Source: Dromiciops gliroides
Taxonomy: Eukaryota; Chordata; Mammalia; Microbiotheria; Microbiotheriidae
Assembly (NCBI RefSeq): GCF_019393635.1
Contig: NC_057866.1
Span: forward strand, 1,995,001-2,059,000
Direction: 5' to 3'
Length of the DNA stretch: 64,000 nucleotides
A model generated the notes under the pieces. The model saw nothing but the letters and a program-made list of their open reading frames with translations. It searched no databases and was not told where the DNA came from. A program made the position numbers and the translations under genes. Below are positions 1 through 11,409 of this stretch, one piece after another. Every line of letters starts with the position of its first letter. Positions within the stretch are counted from its first letter, which is position 1.

Positions 1-3000
1 TCACCAGGAGCTCTCCCTGGGCTGCCCCAGCCCCTTTCCTCCCTTGTCAGGGCTGACAAGCCCTGGGTCAGCTTTGGACTGGGGCTGACCTGGCAGCCAG
101 GTGGAATCACACACTGCTCCAGTCTTAGGCTCAGGTGGTCTGCAAGACCTTGGGGGCCAGACACTTCAGCCCAGGCTCCCCTGGGTGCCTGGTGCCTTGA
201 GGAAGGATCTGGACCTGCCAGCTCACTACCAGGACATATGCGGGGGCCAGACTTGGGGTGGGCTCCTGAATTGAGCCAGACTCTCACAGATGCCAGTGGC
301 TGGACTGGCCTCACACACAGGCAGAGTGGGCAAACAGTCTCCTCCAGCTTAATTCCTGGAATGTCTGGCCAGGGTCTGGGGAAGAGGTGGATGAGTACAG
401 CCCATGGGCCCCAGGGCCTCGCCTACAGCCAAAGGGACTCTTGTTTTCCCACGGCCCTCCCCACGGCCCCCTCCCAAGCCAGCCCACAAGTTCCCATCAG
501 CTTTCCCCCAGGCCTGGCCTCTCTCTCTCCCTCAGCTCCCCTGCCCTGCCCAGCTTGGCAAGGGCAACACTTGAAACAACAGGTTCTGATGTAGTGACTT
601 GGGTATCCTTTGCTCCCAGAACCCCTTCAAGGCAGAGAGTACAAGGGTCATTTCCCCATTGGACAGATAGGGAAACTGAGTCTCAGAATGGAGAAAGGTC
701 ATGTAGCCAGAAGGCCCAGTGATCTTCCCTCTTCCAAGGCTGACTCAGGTCACTTCTCTACAAGTTGTTGTGAGTAGAGACCCCTAAAGAGGCGCAAACA
801 GGGTCCATCCCCTTTTGTTTCTGGGCCTCAGAGTCAAGCTGTACCCGGCTGCCCTAGCAGCCCAGACAGTTGGGGAGTTTCTGATCTCTACAGGCCCCAG
901 GGGCTGAGTGAGTCAGCCAGTCTGCAGACTACCCCCCTTTTCCCAAAGCCCCCAAATGTGCTGATTAGGAAATAGCTATGAAGGTGGGGAGGAAATTGGG
1001 GCACCCTGGGGAGGTGGGGAGAAGGTGAGGGGGAAGAATCTGGGAAGGTGAGGAGAGGGTGGGAGGAAGGAATCCTGGGCAGGTGGGAAGGATGTGTGTG
1101 TGTGGGGGGGGGCTGGTGCAGTATGGGAGGGGGGAGAGTCTGGGGATTTCTCCCAGCCCAGAGAGGTTGGGAGTGGTCCACAGAGGGATGAACCTTGAGC
1201 CTGTGGAGTCAGAGTGGCTACCTGCTTGCCAGCCTGTGTGTAGACAAGGGGGGAACAGACATGTGTGGACATGGGGCAGGAGGGCAATGAGTGCAGATGC
1301 AAGGCTGCGTGTGGGAGAGGAAGGAGAGAGCTTCACTTGCTGTAGGCCTCAGTCTCCCCAATCTGTCCATGAGCAGGTGTGGCCCCCGAGCACACTCTAG
1401 CCACCGACCCTCCTGGGACCGTCCTGGGGGGCCCGGACTGAGCCTCGAAGGCTTCTTTGCCTTCTGTCCCCTCCCCTTCCAGCTGGGTCCAGATGCCAGG
1501 CCCCATGTGCTTGCCTGGGGACCCTAGAAGGTTGCCCCCGCCCACCAGCCCAGGTGCCTTCTCCTTGCTAGGCCTAAGCTGAGCCGGCATTCCAGGCTCC
1601 TCCTGACCACCTGCCAGGAATCTCTCCAAGGGGAAGTGGTAGCCCTGCAGAGTGCGGCTCCAGGCAGTTCTGGGCAGCCCCATGGACCTCCAGGATACCA
1701 CAGGGCCCTAGAGCAGGCACTGTCCCAGGGCTGCCATCAGGTGGCACTGTGGAGCTGTTTGCCCTCACCTGGCCCTGGCCCAGCTTGGGGGGCCTCAATC
1801 CACCCCCTCACACTTCAGCTGTAGGAAGCTCCCTAGCTGAGTGGCCTTGGGGAAGCCCTTCCCTCTTTGGGATTCCTTGGTTTCCCCATCTGTCAAACAA
1901 ACCAGCTGGCCGCAGGGGCTCTAGATTGTGGTCTTAGCAGGAGGCTGCAGGCCTACATCTGATCAGAGGCCCCCCATGGATTCCCCTGTGCCCAGGCTGG
2001 AACACCACACCTGTTGGCCACTCACAAGTAAGCCCAGCATGGAGGGTTTCTGCCTCCCACCTGTGTCTGAGGCACACAGGGCTGGAGCTGGGAGGAGACC
2101 ATCCGGTCCAACTGTCTTGAATTACAAAGAAGGAAACTGAGGAAGGCCAGAGAGAGGAAGGGTTGGATTGGATGGGGCTGAGGCTGGCCTGGAGTCTAAC
2201 CCAGGTCTGACTCAGCCAGGTGCCTCACTGCCTTGAACCCTCGAGACAGAACTCCAGTGAGTGTGCATCCCCTCCCCCATAGCTGGGGAGAGCTGAATGG
2301 GGCAGCTGTGGCCCATAGCCCATCCTGGCAAAGGGACCCCCAAGCTCCAGGAGCCAGCAGTCCCAGCCTGGGGAGGGAGGACCCTGCTGGACACTCCTTG
2401 GCTCAGGCCGGCCCTCAGCTTCTGCCCCTCAGGCGTCTGCTCTCCACAATGGTCCTCACCATCTCTTCCCTAGGCCCTTGGGGGCACCACGCTAGGGCGG
2501 GGGCAGCCTGGCATGCTTCTGAGGCCTCAGCTTGGCACAGGTTGCCATTCTTCCTGGCATGAGATCATCCTCTCCAGCAGAGGATGCCCCACCCACTGGT
2601 AGGAAGGACTTCCAGCCCAAGCCCCAGGATGGCAGCCTCCCGCACTAAGGCTGGACCAGTGCCCTCTCTGGCCTCTCCCTGAGGTGGCTGGTGTCATCAT
2701 GGGGAGCCAGGAGGCAGCTCCCACTTCTAAGACCTCAGAGGGGTGTGTGTGCATGTGCATGCCTGTGTGTGCGTGTGTGTATGTGTGTGCGTGGGGGGGA
2801 CAGCTGGGAAGCCCTGCTACTCTCTGGCTTGCTGGATTTGGGGTCCCTTGGAGGGGATGTGAATGGGAATGTGATCCCAGCACATCCAATTATTAATAAG
2901 AGATCAGATAGCTTTTGAAGGAGGGAGCTTTTGAGGGAGATGTGGGCATGTTTGTAGACTGAAGGTTAGAGAGAGTGAAGGGGCATTCTGCTGGGGAGGC

Positions 3001-3129
3001 ATCGAGGCTCCGTGCCTTGGCAGAGAAGGCCCACCTCCTCAGTAGAGCCGAGCAGACACACCTCATGTGTGCGAGGGGCTGGGCGTGGAGGGAAGGAGGC
3101 CAGGGTCTCATCTTAGGGCTCCATCGACA

Positions 3130-3240
3130 GACTTCACCACAGGGGAATCTGAGGCCCAGCAAGGAGAAGGCATTTGTCCAATGTCACATAGCTAGCAAGT
3201 GGCAGAGCTGGGATCTGACCCCAGCATCCAGTGCCTGCCA
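3130..3240 (-). repeat. MIR SINE fragment
   Basis: The sequence reads as the reverse complement of the MIR core: 'gaggcccagcaaggagaagg', then 'gtcacatagctagcaagtgg' and a 'gggatctgaccccag' segment. Divergence from the family pattern is substantial, as expected for an old element. Confidence 0.6.
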
Positions 3241-3299
3241 ACCTGGGGGCTTCCGAGGAGTCCAGGGCTTCTCTGGGTATTCCTCTCTAGTTCTCCTAC

Positions 3300-3415
3300 C
3301 TATGCCTGCCTGTCCATCTGTCTGCCAGCCTGTCTGTCTGTCCATCTCTCTCAGTCCACCTGTCTGTCCATCCATCTGTCTGTCAGCCTGCTTGTCTGTC
3401 TGTCCGTCTGCCTGA
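3300..3415. repeat. CTGT/CATC-rich simple repeat
   Basis: Imperfect repeats of CTGT, TGTC and CCATC occupy most of this segment (for example 'gtctgtctgtccatct'). It is microsatellite-like and has no coding sign. Confidence 0.8.
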
Positions 3416-5569
3416 ATCCATTGCTGTTCCTGCTGAGCTGGGTTGCCAGGGAAGGCTTTTGGAAGAAAGGAAGGGAGGAGTTGCTAAGTTGGAATTTGAA
3501 AGAAGGGAGAGAGGACAGTCCCCTTACTAAGCTGAACCTCTCTTCCTGGGCCTCAATTTCCCCAGATGGGGACTCAGAAAAGAACGTCCAAGGTCCTTTC
3601 TGGCTCTAGATTGCCAGCCTTGTGGTTCTCACTGCCTAACAGTCACTCACTAGCGTTCGAGGCCCCCAGGATGGGCCCTATTCAGAGAGGGCAGGGCTGT
3701 GCCCTGAAGGGTGGAGGCCTCTGGAGAGGAGGGAATCCTCTCCTGCGGGGGAGGACACGGCCTCTCCTCCAGCCCAGGCAGCCCCATGCTCCAAAGAGGA
3801 GGAAGATGGGGAGGGTCTTTGCCTTCCCCCCACCGGCCCATTCCCTGAGGCCCTGCAGCCTGCTTCTGACATCGAGGATTGGTGCCTGAGCATGCCCGGT
3901 CGGATTATTTGCAGCAGAGCCAGAGGAAGCCTCTTTCCCCTCCACTGGTCACAAGTCCTTTAATACCAGTGAGTCTGGTGGGTACACATAGCCTGGGGAT
4001 CTAACTGGGCACAGATATTGGTCAGGGGGCTGCCCCCAGTCCAGGAACGTTTTCTGGCCAATTGTCCCGAAGCAGCATCTCTGAGGGTCCTGGCCGGGTC
4101 AAAGGCCTGCAGCCCAGCTTGTCAGCCTTCCAGCTCTTGTCAAGAATAATGCCGGGGAGAAGTCAGAGTTTGGACAGGGGAAGGCTTGATGATGGTGAGG
4201 CTCCTGTGCCAGCCTCCCCCACCCCGTGTGGGCGGGGAGAGCTGTAGGCCACGCCCCAGGGGAGGTGGGTAGGGAGAGCCTGGGGGGCGGGGTTTGGGAG
4301 GCTGGGCGCTCAGGGTCTGCCCTCCAGGCCCGGCTGAGCTGCTTGCCAGCTGAATCCCCCTAGGCAAACACCCTCCTCTGCATTCTCCCATCATTCAAAT
4401 GAGCAGGTTGGACTGCATGCCGCTTCCCTTGCCCATCTCAAAGTCCTGTGGTCTCCGGTCCTGGTAGACAGGGAGGGTGTCCTATGTGAACCTGGGTTGT
4501 GAAATCAGATCTGAACTTGAGCCTCCCCACCCCATTGCCCATCCCCCTCCCCTGCACTTAGTTACTGGCTGTGGGGCTTTGGACAAGCCCTTCTAATTGA
4601 TCGATTCAGCCGTCATCGATCACCAAGCACTTCTCCAATCTTTCACTTTCCCAATGGGTGAGATCTGGGCTTGGGACTGGCCTACCTCCAGGGTACCAGC
4701 CAGCCCTTCGGATAGCTGTGCCCATGGCCCTAGTCTGGTCCTGCAGCCCACCAATGCCCTTGTAGTGCTTGCCACATATCTTATCAACAATAGAATCTTA
4801 TCAGTAGATGTTTGTTGACTGACCGACTGACCAACTGGGGCCCCCTCTCCCTGACAGCTCTCCACTGGGTCTAGAAGAAAGCCTGAACATCTTTCTCAAG
4901 AGCCTTTCTGAGACTAAGGTTGGATTTGCCCAGGTCTCCTGCTGACCTGGGTCCCAGCCCTGTCTGAGAAGCATCTCATTAGGCGTCCCCTCCGTGCCCA
5001 GTGCTGCCTGGGCCACGGGCCTAAGTGAAGCGACCCTCTGGAAGTGCCTGTTCTAGGAGGCGTGAGTGCACCCAGGCTGTGAATATGAGAATCTGGAAAG
5101 GAAGAGAAGCGTCACATGTGAGTGACTCAGGAGATGAGGCCTGAATGGGGTCTGGGGCAGCTGAGAGGACAGGGCTGGCAGCCGTGGTCTGGGCAGCAAG
5201 AGCATTGAGCACACCAGTCTAGCTGGACAGGGCAGGTTTGAGGAGAAAGAGTGAAGGAGAAGAAGCAATGGGCTGGGGCCCACGGGGAAGGGCCTCGGGC
5301 ACAGAGGCTGCCAAACAGAAGCCCTGGGGAGCCCCTGGAACTTCTTGTTGGGGGGTGATGACACGGGGAGACCTGGGCCTTAAGCATACAGATGGGGGTT
5401 GCTGCATGGGCAGGGGCTTGGAGAAGGAAGGGAGATTAGAGGCCGGGAGAGGCTGGGGTCAGAGTGAGCAGGGCTGGCACAGAGTGGAGAAAAGGGGGTG
5501 GTCAGGAGCGCTGCCCGCAGCTCCAAGCCTTTCCCCACCGCTAAAATGCCCTTGGATGCACGTCCATCT

Positions 5570-5845
5570 GAGGAGCAGTTACTGCCGTCTGCCGCGGGGC
5601 CGCGGGGCCGCCTATGCCCTTGGGATCCGTGAGTGTGTCTGCGTGTGTGAACCACGCGGCCAGAGAGGAGGTGTGGCCTCAGCTGACTCGGGCGCTGCCA
5701 AGGATAGAAATAGATGTTCTCTGCCTAAATAGAGCTGAAGCGCCCTCCCCCTGAAGGAGGGTGGTGCAGCCCCGCCCCGCCCCACCCAGCGTCGCCCCGC
5801 TCCGCCCTGCGTCCACCCCGCCCCGCCCCGCCCAGCTCACAGCTT
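5570..5845. promoter_or_regulatory. GC-box cluster, possible CpG-rich promoter or enhancer
   Basis: A CpG-dense patch begins near 5,584 (gccgcggggccgcggggccg). It is followed at 5,768-5,835 by at least four CCGCCCC-type boxes of the kind bound by SP/KLF factors. The surrounding DNA is much poorer in CpG. No transcript start can be placed and no adjoining exon is visible. It could be a remote promoter of the neighbouring gene (MOB2 in human order), an enhancer, or simply GC-rich sequence. Confidence 0.35.
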
Positions 5846-5984
5846 TCTGGGACAGCAAAACCACAAGGCTCCCCCCACGGAGGGCTGGGGCCAGCCCTGC
5901 TGCTTGAAACCTGGCTCAGACCGCCCCCCCCCCCTCCGCCGGCTCCTGCTCCGTCTCCTTGGCCGCATCCTCCCCCAGACCAAG

Positions 5985-6862
5985 CCCTCCAACCACAGCA
6001 GTCCCTCGGTCTCTGTCCTGGGCCCTCTGTTCTTCTCTGTTCTCCACTTGAAGATCTCATCACCTCTCATGGATTCAGTTGTCAGCTTTAGACCGATGAC
6101 GCAGATCTATTTGTCCAGCCCTGACCTCTCTCCTCACCTCCAGGCTCACAGCTCCCTCTTCCCATTGGACATCTCAAACGGGCCATTAACCTGTCCGTCG
6201 CTAAATTGAATGGGTCCTCTCTTCCTATTTCCTGCTGTGGCTCAGGACCCCGCCCTGCTCCCAGACCTCTTTGGCAGGGATGGCGGATTTGACTCCTGTA
6301 TAAAAGCTGGGCAGGGTGTCCCCAAGCACCTGTGTCTCCTCTGATAGGGCCGCGCCGCCCGCGGCGCCCGCGCAGGCCCTGGTCACTTCACGCCTGGGCC
6401 ACCGTAACAGCCGCTGGGGGAGTGGGGGCCGCCTGCCTCCTTCTCTCCCTGCTCGGGTCTATGCGGGCGATCTTCCTAAAACCGTGTGACCTCGTCAGCC
6501 CCGACTCAACCCATTCCCAGTCTCCCCTGTTACCTCCAGCAGCAAATACGAAACGTCGCCTTGGGAGCCTCCACGGCCAGCCCCCCCACCCTGCGCTGAG
6601 TCAGCGGCCCGTCTCCCAGCTGTTCCCACACCAAGAAGCTGGCTCTCCTCTGGCCGCCTCCCTCCCCACCCTCTCCCTCAGCTCCAACCACCGACCTCTG
6701 TGGCTTCCCTTTAAGCCCCACCGCAGCAAGCCTTCCCAGTTAGCAGGACTGTCCCTTGTTTGTGTGTTGTCTCCCCAGTCAGACAGTGAGACGTTGTCTT
6801 TGTGTGCCCAGTGCTTACCAGGGCCTAACACACAGTGGGTGCTTAATAAATGCCTTTGACCT
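5985..6862 (+). repeat. L2 LINE, 3' portion
   Basis: The plus strand translates near 6,090-6,180 to a stretch close to the L2 reverse-transcriptase segment after the YADD box (TQIYLSSPDLSP, then LDIS). It continues through the L2 3' region ('gttacctccagcagcaaata') to the usual tail with 'acacagtgggtgcttaataa' near 6,830. CpG sites are unusually well kept in 6,350-6,560 for so old an element. A 175-codon reading frame beginning near 6,332 is a by-product of this repeat. Confidence 0.75.
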
Positions 6863-8254
6863 GCCTGATTGGGGGGGGGGGGAGCCTCTGAGGCCCCTCC
6901 CCAGGAGAGGAAAGACAGGGCAGTGCTGGAGTCAGCTCCACCTTACCTTTTACAGGAAGGGAAACTAAGGCTCACCTCACTTCTCTCTCCATTCAGAACT
7001 CTTCCCGTGACACTGTGTCCAAGGACAGGGCCCCTTGGGGGAGGGGCAGATGAGCTTTGGTTCGAGTCAGGGGGGTGCAGGGGGCCTTCCCACCCCCACC
7101 CCCCACTCTTCTCAGAGCCCCATGAATCATCCGACATCAGTCAGATTAGCAGGAGGGCAGGGGAAGGGCCCTCAGAATGGAAGCTGGAGCCCAGCTCTGT
7201 AGGGATGGGGAGGTGTGGAAGTCTAGAAGGACCAGCCCAAGGGGCATTCTCAGGCTTCCTAGAAAGGCCCCAGTTTCCCCAGATTGCTCAGCCTGCTGCT
7301 CAGGGCCGAATCCTTGTCCCTTTTCAAATGTAATATTAGCTATGTTTTATTGTATTTTTATTTCTCAAGCTAAATATTCCCAATTGCATTTGAATTTGAC
7401 TGGATGCTCTGGGGAGCACTATAGGCCCCATGCAGCAGGTCTGCACCTCTGCTCTGCCTTCCTCCCAGACTTCCCCTCCTTGCAGGCCCAGCTCCTCCCC
7501 AGTCCCCTGAAGTCCACAAGCAAGGCTTCCCCTTCTCCCAAGGCCCAGCTGAAGCCTTACTGTCACCTTCCAGGGCAGGGACACCAGCCCAATCCTCTCC
7601 AGCAGGAGATCCTTCAAAAGTCCACCAAAGACCCCCACACAGGTGGGCCGAGGAAGAACTGGCACTATCCATGGTTGGTGTGAATCTATGGACCCTCCCA
7701 AATACCCCAGGGGCCCATGAAGGGGGGGGACCGATATTCTGGCCCTGTAAGGCCTCTCCCAGGGGCCCAGAGAGGGCAAGCAATTTGCCCAAGGTCACAC
7801 AGCGAGTGGTAGAAGCAGCTGCTCCAGACCTCAGAGCCCTTAGCCCTGCCCAGCTCAGTACTAGATCAAACCTGCCCTGGTGCCAGCCCTGAGCTCCCCC
7901 TGCATGTCCCCGATGGTGCCTGGGGCTTCCTGTCTGAAAAAGTATGATCTTCAAGGTCCCCGACATTTCCGCCACTCTGTGGCCCCATTCCTTGGTGTGA
8001 TCTGTTCCTTAGAGCCACACCATTTGTGGAGCAGGTGGGAGGGCAGCTCAGCCCCCTCGTTTGCCTGCCCTGGGACTTCATTTCCCGAGGGCAGATCTTG
8101 GGGCAGTCTTTGCTCCCTTGAGAGGGCCTGTGCCCACTCTTCCTCTCTCTCTCCTCCAACTCACACCTATTTGGGTGACGACACTTTTCCTGAACCAGAA
8201 GCTCCCCTGCCCACCCTGTCCTCCATCCGCAGAGAAGAGCCGAGCTGAGGCCCA
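6863..8254. other. Region downstream of DUSP8 3' end, no gene seen
   Basis: Short MIR-like pieces (for example 7,765-7,830, 'gcaatttgcccaaggtcaca') and an AT-rich island at 7,325-7,400 in an otherwise GC-rich background. No coding exon could be supported. Confidence 0.55.
7346..7362 (-). promoter_or_regulatory. Possible distal DUSP8 polyadenylation signals
   Basis: Two AATAAA hexamers on the minus strand (TTTATT at 7,346-7,351 and 7,357-7,362) lie in a compact AT-rich island about 0.9 kb beyond the preferred DUSP8 end. They could serve an extended transcript. No expression evidence exists here, so this is only a candidate. Confidence 0.25.
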
Positions 8255-8272
8255 GAGGAAACATCTAGAGTC

Positions 8273-8278
8273 TTTATT
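8273..8278 (-). promoter_or_regulatory. DUSP8: DUSP8 polyadenylation signal AATAAA
   Basis: The minus strand reads 'ttgtaataaagactctag' followed by 'atgtttcctctg', a canonical hexamer with a T/GT-rich downstream element. It is the first such arrangement downstream of the DUSP8 stop codon with a convincing flank. Confidence 0.65.
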
Positions 8279-9077
8279 ACAACACATTGTTTCCAAATAC
8301 AAAAGAAAGGGACAGAAAGAGGGTAGTAAAGGCCGGCCGCCGCCGGTCGCTAATAAATAACTCCACCAGGTGGGGGGCAGCCGGGCCCCCCCAATTGGCT
8401 GTGACCTGGGGGGAGGAGGAAGCATGAGATGGGGGGGGTAGAGTCTGAGGCAGCCAGAGGTGCTGTCTGCCCCTTGGAAGGGGCCAGGCTGGACTGGCTA
8501 AGGTGGGGTGGGAAGAGGGAACCAGAAGGGGGTTGGAGGTGGCCTGGCTAGGGGTACGGTTCTGAGGAGGAGGAGGGCCCAGCCCGAGCCCCCCAGAACA
8601 ACTCAGCAGAAAATGAGCCAATCCATAGCCCACTTCTCTCCCTCTCATGAGTCTCAGAGGGGGTGGTGCTGCCTCTGACCCCTGGGTCCCCTGGGAGCCA
8701 AGGGGCCAGGATGAGTCAGGAGGACTTACTCCTCATTTCCCCCCTGTGCATCTCAGTCCACAGCTCTGCCCTGAGGCTTGGCAGCCTTCTCAGACTGGGA
8801 GGAAGGGACAGCTTGGGATCTCAAAGCATGAGTCCAAGAGAGGGTCCCGGGGACCCCAGTCACAAGTCAGTGACTCTGGGGATGGGGGGAGGGGAGAAGG
8901 GGAGGAGCCCCATCCAGCTCAGCAGGCAGACTCCTCCCTCACCCCTTCCCCTCCATGACCTCACTCTACCATCTCCCAGATAACTGGGGGTACAAAGGGG
9001 TACAAGAATGGGAGGGTGACCAGCGTGGCTCACACCAAGTCACCGGAGAAACTCAAGTCAACAAAGACCAGGAGGCA

Positions 9078-9136
9078 AATTTACATCATAATTAATAATA
9101 ATAATAATAATTAATAATAAATACTTAATTCTCTAA
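9078..9136 (-). promoter_or_regulatory. AU-rich element in DUSP8 3' UTR
   Basis: In transcript orientation this segment reads as a long ATT/TTA run beginning with TATTTATTATT. It resembles AU-rich instability elements of immediate-early and phosphatase mRNAs. It may equally be a simple (TAA)n microsatellite with no function. Confidence 0.4.
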
Positions 9137-10169
9137 TCCGTGGATTGCAAATACAACCATGATAGCTTATCCTCTTATCTGGGAGCAAGAGAGACAGGGG
9201 TGAGGGGAGGAGAGGAGGGGGAAGGATGGAGGAAAGGATAAAGGAGTGAGCAAAAGGAAAGGAGAGATGAGCAGAATGATGGAGGGGGGAGGGCGGAAGG
9301 ATCAGCAGAAGAGACTGAGCAGCACCAAACATGGCCTGCGCAGCCCCCCCCCCCAGGGCCAAGGCGGCCTCTGCTCCCCCACCCAACCTCTTCTCCAGCT
9401 CTAGGTGCTGCCTAGGCCCAGCCCAGATGCCCCCCTCCCCCCAGGAACACAGGCATACTCTGTCACCAGGAGGCAGAGACCCCTGAGACCACTCAGACAG
9501 GAGACAGGATGAGGGGGACAGAGGCTGGGCAGGAGTCTGGAAGCCTCCTGGGAAGGGCTTGGGAGGGCACCTCAAAGCTTTGTCCCCTTGGTGGTGAGGG
9601 GGTACCTGCTGCTTCACAGACAGGTGCCTCCAGACCCTCATGAGGGCTGACTCCAACACGGGGCAAGAGTCCAAAAGGCTCATTTTAGACAGACTTGAGG
9701 AGATGGGAAAGGTCTTCCTTAGGTGCGCATGGGGGAGAGGGGAGAGGGGGGACTGGCCCATGCCCCAGTGGGCTGAGAGCAGATCTGGGGCTGGGACAAA
9801 GGCCAAGGCAGAGGGGCTGGAGGGGAAGGGCCCAAGAATCTGGAAAGGAGCAGAGACTTTCTTCCAGCCAGAGGCTTTTCGGTAGGGGCAAAGGAAGTAG
9901 GCAGGTAATGTCCCCGGACACCTATTGGCCCAGGAGGGATAGATGAAACAGCCCAGAAGAGGAAAGGATCAGGAGGGGCCCAGCCAGTGCAACAAAGGCC
10001 CCAAGTCAGTGGGATAGCAGCCAGGACAGGCCAGTAACAGCTGCCCAGAAAGCCCCCAGATTGTGAACCTGAGAACAAGCCTCCCCAGCTGCTGGGCTGG
10101 CTGGGGGTCGGGTGGGGGAAGACGGAACAGGGCAGAACAGGCAGACGCCCCCGTGTCACTCAGTTGGTC

Positions 10170-10492
10170 TCTCTCTCTGTATCTCCCTCTCTCTCACACA
10201 TACACACTCTCTGTATCTGTCTCTCACACTCACATACACTCTCTTTCTCACACTCACACACTCATTCTGTCTCTCACACACACTCACTCACACACACACT
10301 CACTCATTTTCTCATTCAGTTTCTTACACTCATTCACTGTCTCACTCACACTCTCACTCACTCTGTCTCTCACACTCACTCTCACATACACACTCTGTCT
10401 CACACTCACTCACTCTCTGCTTCTCACACTCATTCACTCTGTCTCACACACACACACTCTCACATACTATCTCACACTCACTCACACTCTGG
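10170..10492. repeat. CACT/CTCACA simple-sequence block
   Basis: About 320 bases of imperfect CTCT, CACA and CACTCA repeats on the plus strand. The DUSP8 transcript would read it as GUGAGUGUGAGAGA-type sequence. Long open frames across it in several frames come from composition. Confidence 0.85.
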
Positions 10493-11409
10493 GCCCTGGC
10501 CACTCCAGGCTTCAAGCAGGAAGGCCCCTGGGGTCTTTGGCCCATCTACTCTGTTCTCCTGACTCAGGCTCCACATAGTTGTCCTTTCATCACTCGGCCT
10601 GTGGTCAATGCCCTGTCAGTGATGTGTGTCTGAGGGAACTGCACCCCAGACACACTGCCTTCCCATCCAGAGCAAGAAGGGATCATGCCCTCCCCCAAGG
10701 GCAGCCATCACCCCCTCCTTCCTGCTGCCCCTGAGACTCCAAAGACCCAACTTGTCTTAGCCATGGGCTTTGTCTCTGCTCCGACCTGACTGCAGAAAAG
10801 GAGGAAGGAAAGAAGGAGAGGCAAGGAGGATGCTGGGCTGGGGGGCAGGGGTGGCATGGGGTAGGGGGAGAGCGGGAGGTTCCGCGGCTCAGTTTGTGGC
10901 AAAGATGTTTTTTTTCCTTTTTCCTTTTTCTTATGTAAAAAGTGCACGAAAGCAGCCTCTGTGGGGTAGGGGGGTCAGGTGGTTTTCTGGGGAGCTGGGG
11001 GGTCTGGGCCCCGGGTGCCATCTGCCCCCAGGTGGCGGCCTTGTATTGCTTAGAAACGTGTGTTTCAATTTAAATACCGTAGAGTAAAACCAGAGCCGTA
11101 GGAAGGCTCTGTGCGCGGCGAGTCATTGCCAGAATGAACGGCTTCAATAAATAAAAAAGCCCCCGATGGTGGCTGAGTGAGTGGCCAGCGGCCCAGAGGC
11201 AGGGCACAGATGCCCACTGACAAGGTGGGGCACGGAGGCCACAGCAGAGGCCGTGACTCACTCCACCAGGCAGGCGGGCGGCAGGCATCGGGCGGGGTGC
11301 TCCAGGCACAACCCACCTGTCTCATAAATAACCCTCCCCCCTTGTGGCAGCCCCCAGCGGCCCCCCCCCACCCCCCACCCCATCCTCACCCCTCCCCTGC
11401 CTACAGCCG

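Larger units (their letters stand above)
1..5560. other. Intergenic DNA without a supported gene
   Basis: No exon-like reading frame with splice sites or a recognisable protein was found on either strand. The stretch holds short old MIR/L2 fragments, for example a MIR-like piece near 3,130-3,240 and an L2 tail near 4,735-4,830. It also has G-rich DNA at about 960-1,130, a GT-rich tract at about 2,743-2,797 and a CTGT tract at about 3,300-3,415. By human synteny it would lie between DUSP8 and MOB2; that is inference, as no MOB2 exon is visible. Confidence 0.6.
8255..11409 (-). other. DUSP8: DUSP8 3' untranslated region
   Basis: The region runs from the DUSP8 stop codon (minus strand, 11,412-11,410) to about 18 bases beyond the AATAAA at 8,278-8,273. 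It holds no coding exon. It contains an AU-rich patch (9,078-9,136), a repeat that is GU/GA-rich in the transcript (10,170-10,492) and a purine run near 10,909-10,935. The exact cleavage site is inferred from hexamer position and could be a few bases either way, or further out if the distal signals near 7.35 kb are used. Confidence 0.65.

Noticed and set aside
6299-6859. TATAAAAG followed by a 175-codon plus-strand frame
   Set aside because: The frame is L2 LINE sequence in the noncoding 3' part and the TATA-like motif lies inside the repeat; no protein similarity.
10063-10633. Three overlapping plus-strand frames rich in SHTHSLSHTH
   Set aside because: Translation of the CACT/CTCACA simple repeat in the DUSP8 3' UTR.
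11137-11160. AATAAATAAAAAA on the plus strand
   Set aside because: Wrong strand for DUSP8, and no plus-strand gene ends here.
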